Source: Pseudomonas borbori (GTDB lineage Bacteria; Pseudomonadota; Gammaproteobacteria; Pseudomonadales; Pseudomonadaceae). Taken from it: a stretch of 64,000 nucleotides of DNA. The notes under the pieces were generated by a model. The model was not told the DNA's origin. It made no database searches and saw only the letters and a program-made list of their open reading frames with translations. The stretch spans positions 218,962 through 282,961 of the forward strand of contig NZ_FOWX01000001.1 of assembly GCF_900115555.1 (NCBI RefSeq). Reading direction: 5' to 3'. A program made the position numbers and the translations under genes. Positions 34,313-44,669 of the stretch are shown piece by piece. Position 1 is the first letter of the stretch. Every line of letters starts with the position of its first letter.

Positions 34313-35214
34313 GCCAGAGCCTGCGGTCGAGTCGCACGAGCGCCTTCGAGCAGCGTCTGCGCGTGCTGCGCTTCCTCCAGCCATACCTGCAGGGGCGGGA
34401 TGGCGTTGTCCCGCTCAAGCAGGGTCGGGGTGGCGCCGATCAGCTGCAGCACCTCGGCGTAGAGCTGCCATACGGCGGCGTCGACGGGCGCACCGTGGTT
34501 GTCGATCAGCAGGCGCTCGCCCGCCGCGTCGCGGTCTTCGGCGAAGCCGGCGAGGTGGATTTCGCCGACTGCGTGCAGCGGCAGGGCGCGCAGGTAGGCC
34601 TGCACGTCCCAGTGATGGTTGACGCTGGAAACGTAGGCGTTGTTGACGTCGAGCAGCAGGCCGCAGCCGGTGCGGCGGACCACCTCGCCGATGAAGGTGG
34701 CCTCGTCCATGCTCGAGCTGGCGAATTCGACATAGGTCGCCGGGTTCTCCAGCAACAGCTGGCGCTGCAAGCGGCTTTGCACCTGATCGACATGTTCGCA
34801 GACCCGGGTCAGGGTCGCGGCGTCGTAGGCCAGCGGCAGCAGGTCATTGAGAAACACCTCGCCATGGCTCGACCAGGCCAGGTGTTCGGAAAAGGCCTGC
34901 GGCTGATAGCGTTCGAGCAACGTGGCCAGGCGCTCGAGGTGCTCCCGGTCGAGCGCCTGCTGCCCACCGATCGACAGGCCGACGCCGTGGATCGACAGCG
35001 GGTAGCGCTCGCGGATCAGGCCCAGGTAGTGGTGGAAGGGCCCGCCCGCCACCAGGTAGTTTTCGGCATGTACCTCGAAGAAGCCGACCGCTGGGTCGGT
35101 CTCGAGGATCTGCTGGTAATGCTGCGATTTCAGGCCGATGCCGGCCTGGCAAGGCAGCTCGGGCAGGCGTGCAGGAGCGCTGTTGGTAACGTGGATTGGC
35201 GAGGCGATCATCAT
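34309..35214 (-). CDS. DUF692 multinuclear non-heme iron oxidase (MNIO, MbnB/BufB-type)
   Basis: A 301-residue TIM-barrel enzyme that modifies Cys residues of a precursor peptide. Iron-ligand motifs are visible in order: [79 protein letters not shown] and [14 protein letters not shown] 5 bases before 35214 fixes the start; longer frames overlap the precursor gene. It lies 23 bases downstream of that precursor. The bufferin enzymes form thiooxazole heterocycles used for copper binding; that activity is inferred here. Confidence 0.9.
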   Translation of the reverse strand: MMIASPIHVTNSAPARLPELPCQAGIGLKSQHYQQILETDPAVGFFEVHAENYLVAGGPFHHYLGLIRERYPLSIHGVGLSIGGQQALDREHLERLATLLERYQPQAFSEHLAWSSHGEVFLNDLLPLAYDAATLTRVCEHVDQVQSRLQRQLLLENPATYVEFASSSMDEATFIGEVVRRTGCGLLLDVNNAYVSSVNHHWDVQAYLRALPLHAVGEIHLAGFAEDRDAAGERLLIDNHGAPVDAAVWQLYAEVLQLIGATPTLLERDNAIPPLQVWLEEAQHAQTLLEGARATRPQALA

Positions 35215-35237
35215 CGGCGCTCCGGCACGTGGGGCGG

Positions 35238-35552
35238 TCAGGAGTTTTTCACTTCCTCGAAGGCCTCGAGCTGGCCGAAGCCGGTCGGCGAGGTCGGTGA
35301 AGCGGTCTGTTCGCAGGTGCCCTTGGGGACGAGTTTCCAGGCATTGCCCTGGTAGTCGATCTTGGAGGTGCCGGCGCAGGTGGTGCCGGGGCCGGCGGCG
35401 CAATCGTTCTTGCCCTGCAGGGCGACGCCAAAACATTTCTCGCTGTCCGCTGCCTGGGCGGTGAGCGGCGCGCTGGAAATCGCCAGGGCGGCGCCCAGGG
35501 CGAGGGCGAGCGCGGCGGCCGAAACAACGGTATGGGAAGCGGTGGTGTTCAT
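35238..35552 (-). CDS. Bufferin-like RiPP precursor (DUF2282-type)
   Basis: The 104-residue peptide starts with a Sec signal (residues 1-34, ending TAQA), followed by a core with four Cys at 40, 50, 59 and 80 ([26 protein letters not shown]). This is the pattern of the BufA1/DUF2282 family of periplasmic copper-binding peptides made by MNIO enzymes. GGAG before the ATG supports the start. It heads a four-gene operon with DUF692, DUF2063 and DoxX genes. The 285 bases upstream (35553-35837) hold its promoter; no clear metal operator was recognised. Confidence 0.87.
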   Translation of the reverse strand: MNTTASHTVVSAAALALALGAALAISSAPLTAQAADSEKCFGVALQGKNDCAAGPGTTCAGTSKIDYQGNAWKLVPKGTCEQTASPTSPTGFGQLEAFEEVKNS

Positions 35553-35837
35553 CTGGGTGGCTCCGATTCAGCGATTGATTGGTGCGCTAGGGGAACGGCA
35601 GTCGCATCGGGCGTCTCGCCTTGGCCGCGTTTGCTGTTCTTGCTTCTAGAGACGGAGCGGGCCTGGTTTTGTTACAGACACGCTTGAACAAAAACGCAGG
35701 CATGCCGGCGCGCGCGGGTGCGGGCGACTTGCGGCAAGTGGGGGCTAGGTAGCGGGCAGGACACGGCTGCCTGCCGACGCCGCAGGACATGCAGCGTCGG
35801 GGGGCGGTGTCGGTGCTGACGCGGCGGTGTGCGCCAG

Positions 35838-36302
35838 TTAGCTGCGGGCGGCGAGGTAGGTGCTGTAGTCGGGAATGCGGTAGTCGTGGGCCTGATCCAG
35901 CAACACGCTGCCGAGCATGTAGTCGGCACTGCTTTCGTTGCAGGCCACCGGGATGTTCCACACCGCGGCGACCCGCAGCAGCGCCTTGATGTCCGGGTCG
36001 TGGGGCTGCTGCTCGAAGGGGTCCCAGAAGAACACCAGCATGTCCACCCGCCGCTCGGCGATGCGCGCGCCCAGTTGCTGGTCGCCGCCGAGCGGGCCGC
36101 TGATCATGCATTCGATCGGCAGCTCGAGGCGCCGGCCGAGCAGCAGGCCGGTGGTGCCGGTGGCCAGCAGGTGGTGCCTGGCCAGTTTGTCGCGCTGGCG
36201 TTCGCTCCAGTCGAGGAGAAATTCCTTGCAGTGGTCGTGGGCGACCAGGGCGATGCGTTTGCGCTCGGGCAGGGTGGCGGTGGTAAAGCTGATACGGCTC
36301 AT
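35838..36302 (-). CDS. mgsA: Methylglyoxal synthase
   Basis: MgsA turns dihydroxyacetone phosphate into methylglyoxal and phosphate, a glycolytic bypass used when phosphate is scarce. The 154 residues include GTTGLLL, the phosphate-binding SGPLGGDQQLGA with its catalytic Asp, and FFWDPFEQQPHDPDIKALLRVA with the active His. The start at 36302 (MSRISFT) is the family N-terminus; GGA lies about 8 bases before. It neighbours the glucose locus, though transcribed separately. Confidence 0.94.
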   Translation of the reverse strand: MSRISFTTATLPERKRIALVAHDHCKEFLLDWSERQRDKLARHHLLATGTTGLLLGRRLELPIECMISGPLGGDQQLGARIAERRVDMLVFFWDPFEQQPHDPDIKALLRVAAVWNIPVACNESSADYMLGSVLLDQAHDYRIPDYSTYLAARS

Positions 36303-36329
36303 ATTCGAGTCCTGGATTTGACTGGGTAG

Positions 36330-36348
36330 CCCGGATTGCATCCGGGCC
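36330..36348. repeat. Short perfect hairpin
   Basis: GCCCGGAT-TGC-ATCCGGGC, an 8-bp perfect stem, lies just upstream of the mgsA start. It opens a 439-base region (36303-36741) that is filled by repeats and has no gene. Confidence 0.6.
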
Positions 36349-36435
36349 ACGGTATCAGTACGCATCGTAGGAGATCCCCCGTCGTCCAGACGCCGCGCTG
36401 TCGCGCAGCAAACTGGGTGCTCAAGGCTCACGACC

Positions 36436-36575
36436 GTAGGATGGGTTAGGCGCCCACAAATTGACCGGCTGCCAGCAGATAACCGCGCCGTAACCCATCA
36501 TGGATTTCAGCCACGACAACCGGATACAGGCATAAACCACCCGATGGGTATCGCTGCGCTCAACGCCATCCTACA
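36436..36575. repeat. GTAGGATGGG long inverted repeat, copy 2
   Basis: GTAGGATGGGTTAGGCG begins at 36436 and the element ends with GATGGGTATCGCTGCGCTCAACGCCATCCTAC at 36575. Its right end matches the right end of the copy at 25670-25748 almost base for base, while the middle is longer and different (140 versus 79 bases). It lies between mgsA and gap. Confidence 0.75.
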
Positions 36576-36618
36576 GTTACTGGCTCCGACAAGATTTCGT
36601 ACAGATTTCTATATATAA

Positions 36619-36641
36619 AACAATGAGTTATTTATTGTTTG
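36619..36641 (-). terminator. gap: AT-rich hairpin downstream of gap
   Basis: AAACAAT-N9-ATTGTTT forms a 7-bp stem in a markedly AT-rich pocket (about 36600-36645), about 100 bases past the gap stop and followed on the minus strand by TATATA. It may end the gap transcript; the stem is weak. Confidence 0.35.
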
Positions 36642-36650
36642 ATAAGAGGG

Positions 36651-36723
36651 GTCATGCCCGCGATCCGTAGTCTGGCAGGCGCTATCGCGGCCATGGAGCT
36701 CAGCGTCCCCTCGCTCCTACGGA
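36651..36723. repeat. Degenerate REP-like inverted repeat
   Basis: GGGGTCATGCCCGCGATC and, in inverse, TATCGCGGCCATGG with CGCTCCTACGG at the end. It is a decayed relative of the element at 40689-40735 and lies immediately downstream of gap. Confidence 0.55.
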
Positions 36724-36741
36724 CTTGCAGTGCAACAGCCT

Positions 36742-37758
36742 TCACGCGGCGCGGCACAGGGCCAGGCAGGTATCCAGCATCCTGTTGGAGAAGCCCCATT
36801 CGTTGTCGTACCAGGCCATGACTTTCACCAGTTTGCCGCTGACCTTGGTGTGGTTGGCGTCGAAGATCGACGACAGCGGGTTGTGGTTGAAGTCGCAGGA
36901 GACCAGCGGCAGGCTGTTGTAGCCCAGCACCGGGGAGGTGCGGCTGGCGCTCAACAGCAGCTGATTGATTTCCTCGGCGCTGGTTTCGCGTTTGACCTGC
37001 AGGGTCAGGTCGACCAGCGAGACGTTGATTACCGGCACGCGCACGGCCATGCCGGTCAGCTTGCCGGCCAGTTCCGGCAGCACCAGGCCGACCGCTTCGG
37101 CGGCGCCGGTCTTGGTCGGGATCATCGACTGGGTGGCCGAGCGGGCGCGGTAGGGGTCGCTGTGGTAGACGTCGGAGAGGTTCTGGTCGTTGGTGTAGGC
37201 GTGGATGGTGGTCATCAGGCCGTGCTCGATGCCCAGCTCGCGCTGCAGTACCTGGGCCACCGGGGCCAGGCAGTTGGTGGTGCAGGAGGCGTTGGAGATT
37301 ATCTGCATGGATTGGCGCAGAATGTCGTGATTGACGCCATAGACGATGGTGGCGTCGGCGCCCTTGGCCGGCGCCGAGATGATCACCTTGCGCGCACCGG
37401 CGGCGAGGTGGGCGGCGGCCTTGTCGCGCTCGGTGAACAGCCCGGTGCACTCGAAGACCACATCGACCTTGTGCGCCTGCCACGGCAGCTCGGCCGGGTT
37501 GCGAATGGCGCTGACGGCGATACGATCACCGTTGACCGTGAGGCTTTCGCCATCGCTGTCGACGCTGCCGGCGAATATCCCGTGCACGCTGTCGTATTTG
37601 AGCAGGTGGGCATTCATCGCGCTGTCGCCGAGGTCATTGATGGCGACCACCTGCAGCTGCTGGCGGTAGTTCTGGCTGGGGTAGTCTTGGCTATAGAGCG
37701 CGCGGAGCACGTTGCGGCCGATGCGGCCAAAACCGTTGATTGCGATGCGGATAGTCAT
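36742..37758 (-). CDS. gap: Glyceraldehyde-3-phosphate dehydrogenase, type I
   Basis: This phosphorylating GAPDH converts glyceraldehyde-3-phosphate to 1,3-bisphosphoglycerate with NAD. The 338 residues have the N-terminal Rossmann loop INGFGRIGR and the catalytic [14 protein letters not shown] with the nucleophile C159; [10 protein letters not shown] is near the C-terminus. It is divergent from edd across a 135-base region with two HexR-like sites, as in other pseudomonads. It is therefore the HexR-controlled ED paralogue. A second, non-phosphorylating enzyme is encoded at 53223-54845. Confidence 0.96.
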   Translation of the reverse strand: MTIRIAINGFGRIGRNVLRALYSQDYPSQNYRQQLQVVAINDLGDSAMNAHLLKYDSVHGIFAGSVDSDGESLTVNGDRIAVSAIRNPAELPWQAHKVDVVFECTGLFTERDKAAAHLAAGARKVIISAPAKGADATIVYGVNHDILRQSMQIISNASCTTNCLAPVAQVLQRELGIEHGLMTTIHAYTNDQNLSDVYHSDPYRARSATQSMIPTKTGAAEAVGLVLPELAGKLTGMAVRVPVINVSLVDLTLQVKRETSAEEINQLLLSASRTSPVLGYNSLPLVSCDFNHNPLSSIFDANHTKVSGKLVKVMAWYDNEWGFSNRMLDTCLALCRAA

Positions 37759-37780
37759 GGATGAGGTCTCGACCTGGTTT

Positions 37781-37797
37781 TGTTGTTTGAATTACAA
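37781..37797. promoter_or_regulatory. HexR-like operator at gap
   Basis: Read on the minus strand this is TTGTAATTCAAACAACA, containing TTGT-N7-ACAA, the HexR consensus described for P. putida. It begins at the last base of the gap -10 box, so bound HexR would block gap transcription. It closely resembles the palindrome upstream of pyk (50093-50120). Confidence 0.8.
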
Positions 37798-37824
37798 GAT
37801 TATGCTCGTAAGTATAGAAATCAA
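37797..37824 (-). promoter_or_regulatory. gap: gap promoter
   Basis: On the minus strand TTGATT (37824-37819) and TAATCT (37802-37797) are 16 bases apart, a good sigma-70 match. The transcript would start inside the HexR-like site 37781-37797. The gap leader then carries CAAACAACAAAACC, an Hfq/Crc-like A-rich stretch. Confidence 0.65.
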
Positions 37825-37845
37825 GTGTTTTAAGTGGCAGTATTT

Positions 37846-37860
37846 TTGTATTAAGTACAA
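37846..37860. promoter_or_regulatory. HexR-like operator at edd
   Basis: TTGT-ATTAAGT-ACAA fits TTGT-N7-ACAA and lies 34 bases before the edd start. It pairs with the site at 37781-37797 at the gap side, so each of the two divergent promoters has its own operator. Confidence 0.75.
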
Positions 37861-37893
37861 AATATCGCTAACCGCCAGCCTGGAGTCAACCAC

Positions 37894-39716
<1,823 letters not shown>

Positions 39717-39720
<4 letters not shown>

Positions 39721-40679
39721 AACTGGCCCTGGTCGGTGACATTGGTGGCACCAATGCGCGCTTCGCCCTGTGGCGCGACGAACAGCTGGAGTCGGTGCGG
39801 GTGCTGGCCACCGCCGACTATCCGGGGCCGGAACAGGCGATCCGTGCCTACCTGAGTGAACTGGGCCTGGCGCCCGGCGCGGTGGGTTCGGTGTGCCTGG
39901 CCTGCGCCGGCCCGGTCGACGGCGACCTGTTCCGCTTCACCAACAACCACTGGCGCCTCAGCCGCTCGGCCTTCTGCCGCGAGCTGCAGGTGCGCGAGTT
40001 GCTGTTGATCAACGATTTTTCCGCCATGGCCCTGGGCATGACCCGCTTGCGCGATGACGAGCGGCTGCCGGTCTGTCCCGGCACGGCCGAGATCGAGCGG
40101 CCCTGCGTGGTGATCGGTCCGGGCACCGGCCTCGGCGTCGGCACGCTGCTGGCCCTGGCCGATGGCAGTTGGCTGGCCTTGCCCGGCGAGGGCGGCCATG
40201 TCGACTTGCCGATTGGCAGCCCGCGCGAGGCCGAATTGTGGCAGCAGCTGTATCGCCAGCTCGGCCATGTGCGCGCCGAGGATGTGCTCAGCGGCAGCGG
40301 CCTGCTGCTGCTCTATCGCACGGTCTGCGCGCTGGATGGGCATGAGCCACGCTTGAGTTCGCCGGCCGAGGTCACGGCGGCGGCGCTGGCCGGCGATGCG
40401 GTGGCGGTGGCGGTGCTGGAGCAGTTCTGCTGCTGGCTGGGGCGCGCCGCCGGCAACAACGTGCTGAGCCTGGGCGCGCGCGGCGGCGTGTATATTGTCG
40501 GCGGCGTGGTGCCGCGCTTCGCCGAGCTGTTCCTGGCCAGCGGTTTTACCCGCTGCCTGCGCGACAAGGGCCGCATGAGCGACTACTTCGAGGGTATCCC
40601 GGTATGGCTGGTGACGGCCGAATACCCGGGGTTGATGGGCGCGGGCGTGGCCTTGCAGCAGGCGCTGGGCCGGTCTTAG
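39717..40679 (+). CDS. glk: Glucokinase
   Basis: Glk phosphorylates cytoplasmic glucose with ATP. The 320 residues follow the bacterial Glk family: phosphate-binding [14 protein letters not shown] at the N-terminus, [13 protein letters not shown] containing the catalytic Asp, and [12 protein letters not shown] with [10 protein letters not shown]. It overlaps edd (ATGA). A REP-like element separates it from gltR2, 111 bases on. Confidence 0.96.
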
Positions 40680-40688
40680 GTATTCCTT

Positions 40689-40735
40689 GTAGGAGCGGGC
40701 CATGCCCGCGATTCGCGGCCATGGGCCGCTCCTAC
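40689..40735. repeat. REP element between glk and gltR2
   Basis: GTAGGAGCGG (40689) to CCGCTCCTAC (40735) forms a nearly perfect hairpin with core GGCCATGCCCGCGATTCGCGG. It is a typical Pseudomonas REP. Such a structure inside an operon can stabilise the upstream edd-glk mRNA or lower downstream expression. Confidence 0.85.
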
Positions 40736-40790
40736 AGAGTGCTATCTACATGCCATTTTGGCGAGTGCATGACAATAAGGACGGCGGACC

Positions 40791-41519
40791 ATGAGCCAGC
40801 CCGGAAAGTCGATTCTGCTGGTCGATGACGACCAGGAAATTCGCGAACTGCTGCACACCTACCTGAGTCGTGCCGGCTTTCAGGTGCGTACCGTCGGCGA
40901 TGGCGCGGGCTTTCGCCAGGCCCTGTGTGCCGAATCGGCGGATCTGGTGATTCTCGATGTGATGCTGCCCGACGAGGATGGTTTCAGCCTCTGTCGCTGG
41001 GTCCGCGAGCATCAGCATTTTGCCCAGGTACCGATCATCATGCTCACTGCCAGCTCGGATGAGACCGACCGGGTCATCGGCCTGGAACTGGGCGCAGACG
41101 ATTACCTGGGCAAGCCGTTCAGTCCGCGCGAGCTGTTGGCGCGGATCAAGGCCCTGTTGCGCCGGGTGCACTTCACCCAGGAGCGCGGCAGCGAGGTGCT
41201 GGCCTTCGACGACTGGCGCCTGGACATGGTCAGTCACCGCCTGTTTCACCGCGATGGCGAGGAGGTGATCCTCTCCGGCGCCGACTTCGCCCTGCTCAAG
41301 TTGTTTCTCGACCACCCGCAGCAGATCCTCGACCGCGACACCATCGGCAACGCCACCCGCGGCCGCGAGGTGATGCCGTTGGAGCGTATCGTCGACATGG
41401 CGGTCAGTCGCCTGCGTCAGCGCCTGCGCGATACCGGCAAGCCGGCGCGACTGATCCGCACCGTGCGCGGTAGTGGTTACCAGTTGGCGGCGACGGTCAC
41501 GCCGCATAACCATGTTTAG
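40791..41519 (+). CDS. gltR2: Response regulator GltR-2 (OmpR family)
   Basis: The 242 residues contain a receiver domain (about 8-120) with the acidic pocket LVDDDQE, phospho-acceptor D56 in LVILDVMLPDEDG, and Lys in GKPFSPREL. An OmpR-type winged helix (about 140-235) ends VRGSGYQLAATV. With GtrS it controls glucose uptake genes (porin, gts) in Pseudomonas in response to 2-ketogluconate or 6-phosphogluconate. AAGGA precedes the start. It overlaps gtrS by 8 bases. Confidence 0.94.
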   Translation: MSQPGKSILLVDDDQEIRELLHTYLSRAGFQVRTVGDGAGFRQALCAESADLVILDVMLPDEDGFSLCRWVREHQHFAQVPIIMLTASSDETDRVIGLELGADDYLGKPFSPRELLARIKALLRRVHFTQERGSEVLAFDDWRLDMVSHRLFHRDGEEVILSGADFALLKLFLDHPQQILDRDTIGNATRGREVMPLERIVDMAVSRLRQRLRDTGKPARLIRTVRGSGYQLAATVTPHNHV

Positions 41520-42957
41520 CCTGCGCAAACTGCTGTCGGCCCCGCGCTCGCTGCTCGGGCGCATGCTGCTGCTGACCCTGCTGGTGGTGTTGCTGGCGCA
41601 GGCGCTGTCCAGCGTGATCTGGGTGTCGCAGTTGCGCGCCAGCCAGATGGAGGGCCTGCTCACCAGCGCGCGCAGCCTGGCGCAGTCGATGGCTGCCAGC
41701 GTCGGCTACTTCCGCTCGCTGCCGCTGGGCTATCGGCCCATGGTGCTCGATCAACTGCGCAATATGGGCGGCACGCGCTTCTTCGTCTCGCTCAATGACA
41801 AGCCGCTGCAGATGCAGGTGCTGCCGGAAACCCCGCGCAAGCGCGCGGTGCTCGATGCGGTCGACGCCACCCTGCGCGAGCGTCTGGGCCAGGACCTGGA
41901 TGTGTCGGCGCAGTTCGTCAGCCCGGATGACCTGCGCATCTTCAATAACGCGCTGAAGCTGGACGAGTTGCCACGCTCCTGGGCGCATTACGCCCTGAGT
42001 CTGGAACCGCTCAACCCGCCGGTGCTGGTGACGCAGATCCAGATCGCCCCGGGCGAATGGCTGTACCTCGCCTCTTTGATGCCCGAACCCTATGTCAGCC
42101 TGGAACAGCAGGGGCTGCCGGCCCAGCAGCTGTGGTTCATCATCCTTACCAGCAGCTTCCTGCTGCTGTTCATCGGCATTCTGGTGCACTGGCAGAGCCG
42201 GCCGCTCAAGCGCCTGGCGCTGGCGGCGCGGGAAATGTCGCTGGGCAGCGAGGTCGAGCCGCTGCCGGAGGCGGGCGGTAGCGAGGTGGTCGAGGTCAGT
42301 CGCGCGTTCAACGCCATGCGCGAGCGTATCGGTCGTTACCTGCGCGAACGCAGCCAGCTGTTCAGCGCCATCTCTCACGATCTGCGTACGCCCATTACCC
42401 GCCTGCGTCTGCGCGTCGAATTGCTCGACGACGAAGTCGTGCAGGCCAAGTTCAGTCGTGATCTGGACGAGCTGGAGATGCTGGTCAAGGGCGCCCTGCA
42501 GTGCGTCAAGGACACCGATATTCACGAGAACATCGAGCCGGTCGACCTCAATCAGCTGCTCAATTACGTGGTCGAGCCTTACCTGGCGCCGGCCGGCAAT
42601 GGTCGGGTGACCCTGGATGGCCAGGCGTGCGCGGCCTATCCCGGCAAACCCCTGGCGCTCAAGCGCTGCATCGGCAACCTGGTGGACAACGCGCTGAAGT
42701 ACGGGCAGAACGCCCACCTGCATATCGAGGATGATGGCCAGGCCTTCGTCCTGCATGTCGACGACGAGGGGCCTGGGGTGCCCGAGCAGCGCCTGGAACA
42801 GGTGTTCGAACCGCATTTCCGCCTGGCCGGACAGCAGCAGGGCTATGGCCTGGGCCTGGGCATCGCGCGCAACATCGCCCACAGCCATGGCGGCGAGCTG
42901 AGTCTGCGCAACCTGCGCGAAGGCGGGTTGCGGGTGACCCTGAGCCTGCCGCGTTGA
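41512..42957 (+). CDS. gtrS: Sensor histidine kinase GtrS
   Basis: The 481-residue membrane kinase partners GltR-2. It has TM1 (about 17-38), a periplasmic sensor of about 150 residues, TM2 (about 206-226) and HAMP, then HisKA with the phospho-acceptor H289 in SHDLRTPITRLRLRVEL. The ATP-binding domain has NLVDNALKYG, DEGPGVPE and GYGLGLGIARNIA. In P. aeruginosa GtrS senses 2-ketogluconate and 6-phosphogluconate. The start at 41512 overlaps gltR2 by 8 bases, the usual coupling. Confidence 0.94.
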   Translation: MFSLRKLLSAPRSLLGRMLLLTLLVVLLAQALSSVIWVSQLRASQMEGLLTSARSLAQSMAASVGYFRSLPLGYRPMVLDQLRNMGGTRFFVSLNDKPLQMQVLPETPRKRAVLDAVDATLRERLGQDLDVSAQFVSPDDLRIFNNALKLDELPRSWAHYALSLEPLNPPVLVTQIQIAPGEWLYLASLMPEPYVSLEQQGLPAQQLWFIILTSSFLLLFIGILVHWQSRPLKRLALAAREMSLGSEVEPLPEAGGSEVVEVSRAFNAMRERIGRYLRERSQLFSAISHDLRTPITRLRLRVELLDDEVVQAKFSRDLDELEMLVKGALQCVKDTDIHENIEPVDLNQLLNYVVEPYLAPAGNGRVTLDGQACAAYPGKPLALKRCIGNLVDNALKYGQNAHLHIEDDGQAFVLHVDDEGPGVPEQRLEQVFEPHFRLAGQQQGYGLGLGIARNIAHSHGGELSLRNLREGGLRVTLSLPR

Positions 42958-43249
42958 TGGGGGCCTGTATCCGGGGGGTGTGTGGGTGGATGACGCCTTT
43001 TTCATCCATCATTGCAGTTGGTGGATGGGTGAAGCGTCAGCTACGCGCCCCGATCCACTCTACGAGCTCGCAGCTCTTGCAAATGAACCTAGGGTCTACG
43101 GGGTGCGTGCTGGTGCCCTGCTTTGTAACCATCCTGTGACCTTTGCGCATCCCTTCGTTACCCGCGGCGGCGCCGACCCTGGTTAGACTCGATTCCAGCG
43201 CAAGCACCAGACTTGCCGGTGAATAACAACAAGAAAGGAACCTGCTCAT
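42958..43249. other. Intergenic region before gtsA
   Basis: The 292 bases between gtrS and gtsA should hold the gts promoter and GltR-2 site, but no confident operator could be picked out by eye. No HexR-like TTGT-N7-ACAA was found here. The only clear signals are the A-rich CA motif (43222-43235) and the AAAGGA ribosome-binding site next to it. Confidence 0.5.
43222..43239 (+). promoter_or_regulatory. gtsA: CA motif and ribosome-binding site of gtsA
   Basis: AATAACAACAAGAA (43222-43235) is an uninterrupted AAN repeat running into AAAGGA, about 10 bases before the ATG. This is the classic Hfq/Crc target layout; glucose transport genes are known Crc targets in Pseudomonas. Confidence 0.7.
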
Positions 43250-44503
43250 ATGAATGCGATTTCTCGTCTGTCCACCGCTGTTTCCCTCGCTGCCCTGATG
43301 CCGCTGACCGCCCTCGCCGGCGAAGTCGAAGTGCTGCACTGGTGGACCTCCGGTGGCGAAAAGCGCGCCGCCGATACCCTGCAGAAGCTGGTCGAAGACC
43401 AGGGCCACAGCTGGAAAGACTTCGCCGTCGCCGGTGGTGGTGGTGAAGCGGCCATGACCGTGCTGAAAACCCGCGCCGTCTCCGGCAATCCGCCGGCCGC
43501 CGCGCAGATCAAGGGCCCGGACATCCAGGAGTGGGGCGAACTGGGCCTGCTCGCCGACCTCAATCAGGTGGCCGAGCAGAACGGCTGGAACGAGCTGTTG
43601 CCACCCCAGGTGATCGAGGTGATGCAGTTCGGCGGCGACTACGTGGCGGTGCCGGTCAACGTGCACCGGGTCAACTGGCTGTGGATCAACCCCGAGGTGT
43701 TCGCCAAGGCCGGCGCTACGCCACCAACCACCCTCGATGAATTCTTCGCCGCCGCGGAAAAGCTCAAGGCCGCCGGCTTCATGCCCCTGGCCCATGGCGG
43801 CCAGCCCTGGCAGGACAGCACCGTGTTCGAAGACCTGGCCCTGGCGGTGCTGGGCCCGGACGACTTCCACAAGGCCTTCGTCGAACTGGACGAGTCCGTG
43901 CTGACCAGCGCCAAGATGGTCGAGGTGTTCGCCGCCCTGCAGAAACTGCGCGGTTATGTCGATGCCAATGCCGCCGGACGCGACTGGAACAGCGCCACCG
44001 CCATGGTCATGAACGGCAAGGCTGGCATGCAGATCATGGGCGACTGGGCCAAGAGCGAATGGAGCGCCGCCGGCAAGGTCGCCGGCAGCGATTACGAGTG
44101 CCTGCCGTTCCCCGGCACCCAGGGCAGCTTCGCCTACAACATCGATTCGCTGGCCATGTTCAAGCTGAGCGATGCGGACAACCGCAAGGCCCAAGAGGAT
44201 CTGGCGCGCACCGTGCTGGAGCCGGAGTTCCAGCAGTTCTTCAACCAGAACAAGGGCTCGATCCCGGTGCGTATGGATCAGGACATGAGCAGCTTCGATG
44301 CCTGCGCGCAGAAGTCCATGGTCGACTTCAAGGCCGCTGCCGCCAGCGGTGGCCTGCAGCCGAGCCTGGCCCACGGCATGGCTGCCTCCAGCTATGTGCA
44401 GGGCGCGGTGTTCGATGTGGTGACCAACTTCTTCAACGACCCCAAGGCCGATCCGCAGAAGGCTGCCCAGCAACTGGCCGCGGCTATCCAGGCCGTGCAG
44501 TAG
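43250..44503 (+). CDS. gtsA: Glucose ABC transporter substrate-binding protein
   Basis: This periplasmic sugar-binding protein has 417 residues, with a signal peptide ending TALA (residue 23) before [19 protein letters not shown]. It is a cluster B-type extracellular solute-binding protein of the glucose/mannose family. Sequence features include [24 protein letters not shown] and [17 protein letters not shown]. It is the first gene of gtsABCD and is separated from gtsB by three stacked hairpins (44515-44642), which could raise its level over the membrane subunits. Confidence 0.95.
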   Translation: MNAISRLSTAVSLAALMPLTALAGEVEVLHWWTSGGEKRAADTLQKLVEDQGHSWKDFAVAGGGGEAAMTVLKTRAVSGNPPAAAQIKGPDIQEWGELGLLADLNQVAEQNGWNELLPPQVIEVMQFGGDYVAVPVNVHRVNWLWINPEVFAKAGATPPTTLDEFFAAAEKLKAAGFMPLAHGGQPWQDSTVFEDLALAVLGPDDFHKAFVELDESVLTSAKMVEVFAALQKLRGYVDANAAGRDWNSATAMVMNGKAGMQIMGDWAKSEWSAAGKVAGSDYECLPFPGTQGSFAYNIDSLAMFKLSDADNRKAQEDLARTVLEPEFQQFFNQNKGSIPVRMDQDMSSFDACAQKSMVDFKAAAASGGLQPSLAHGMAASSYVQGAVFDVVTNFFNDPKADPQKAAQQLAAAIQAVQ

Positions 44504-44514
44504 AGCCAGTCCGG

Positions 44515-44642
44515 CCGCCGGTGCGCCGGCGGTAACCCACTACGTTTGACCTGCTTATCCCAGGCGCATGCCCTCCGGCACGTGCCACGGGATCGGCCGT
44601 GCCGGATTTCTGCAGGAGCCAGGCGCCCCCTGGCTCCTGCAG
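44515..44642 (+). promoter_or_regulatory. Three consecutive hairpins between gtsA and gtsB
   Basis: Stem 1 is CCGCCGG/CCGGCGG (44515-44521, 44526-44532). Stem 2 is CCGGCACG/CGTGCCGG (44575-44582, 44598-44605). Stem 3 has 14-bp perfect arms CTGCAGGAGCCAGG/CCTGGCTCCTGCAG (44610-44623, 44629-44642). None is followed by a T-run, so these are more likely mRNA-stabilising or processing structures than a full terminator. They would favour excess of the periplasmic binding protein. Confidence 0.7.
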
Positions 44643-44669
44643 GCGGCGCAACACGCAACGGAGTCACCC

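Noticed and set aside
36619..36641. HexR site downstream of gap
   Set aside because: The half-sites are in the opposite order (ACAA...TTGT) to HexR operators, and the place is behind the gene; a weak hairpin is the simpler reading.
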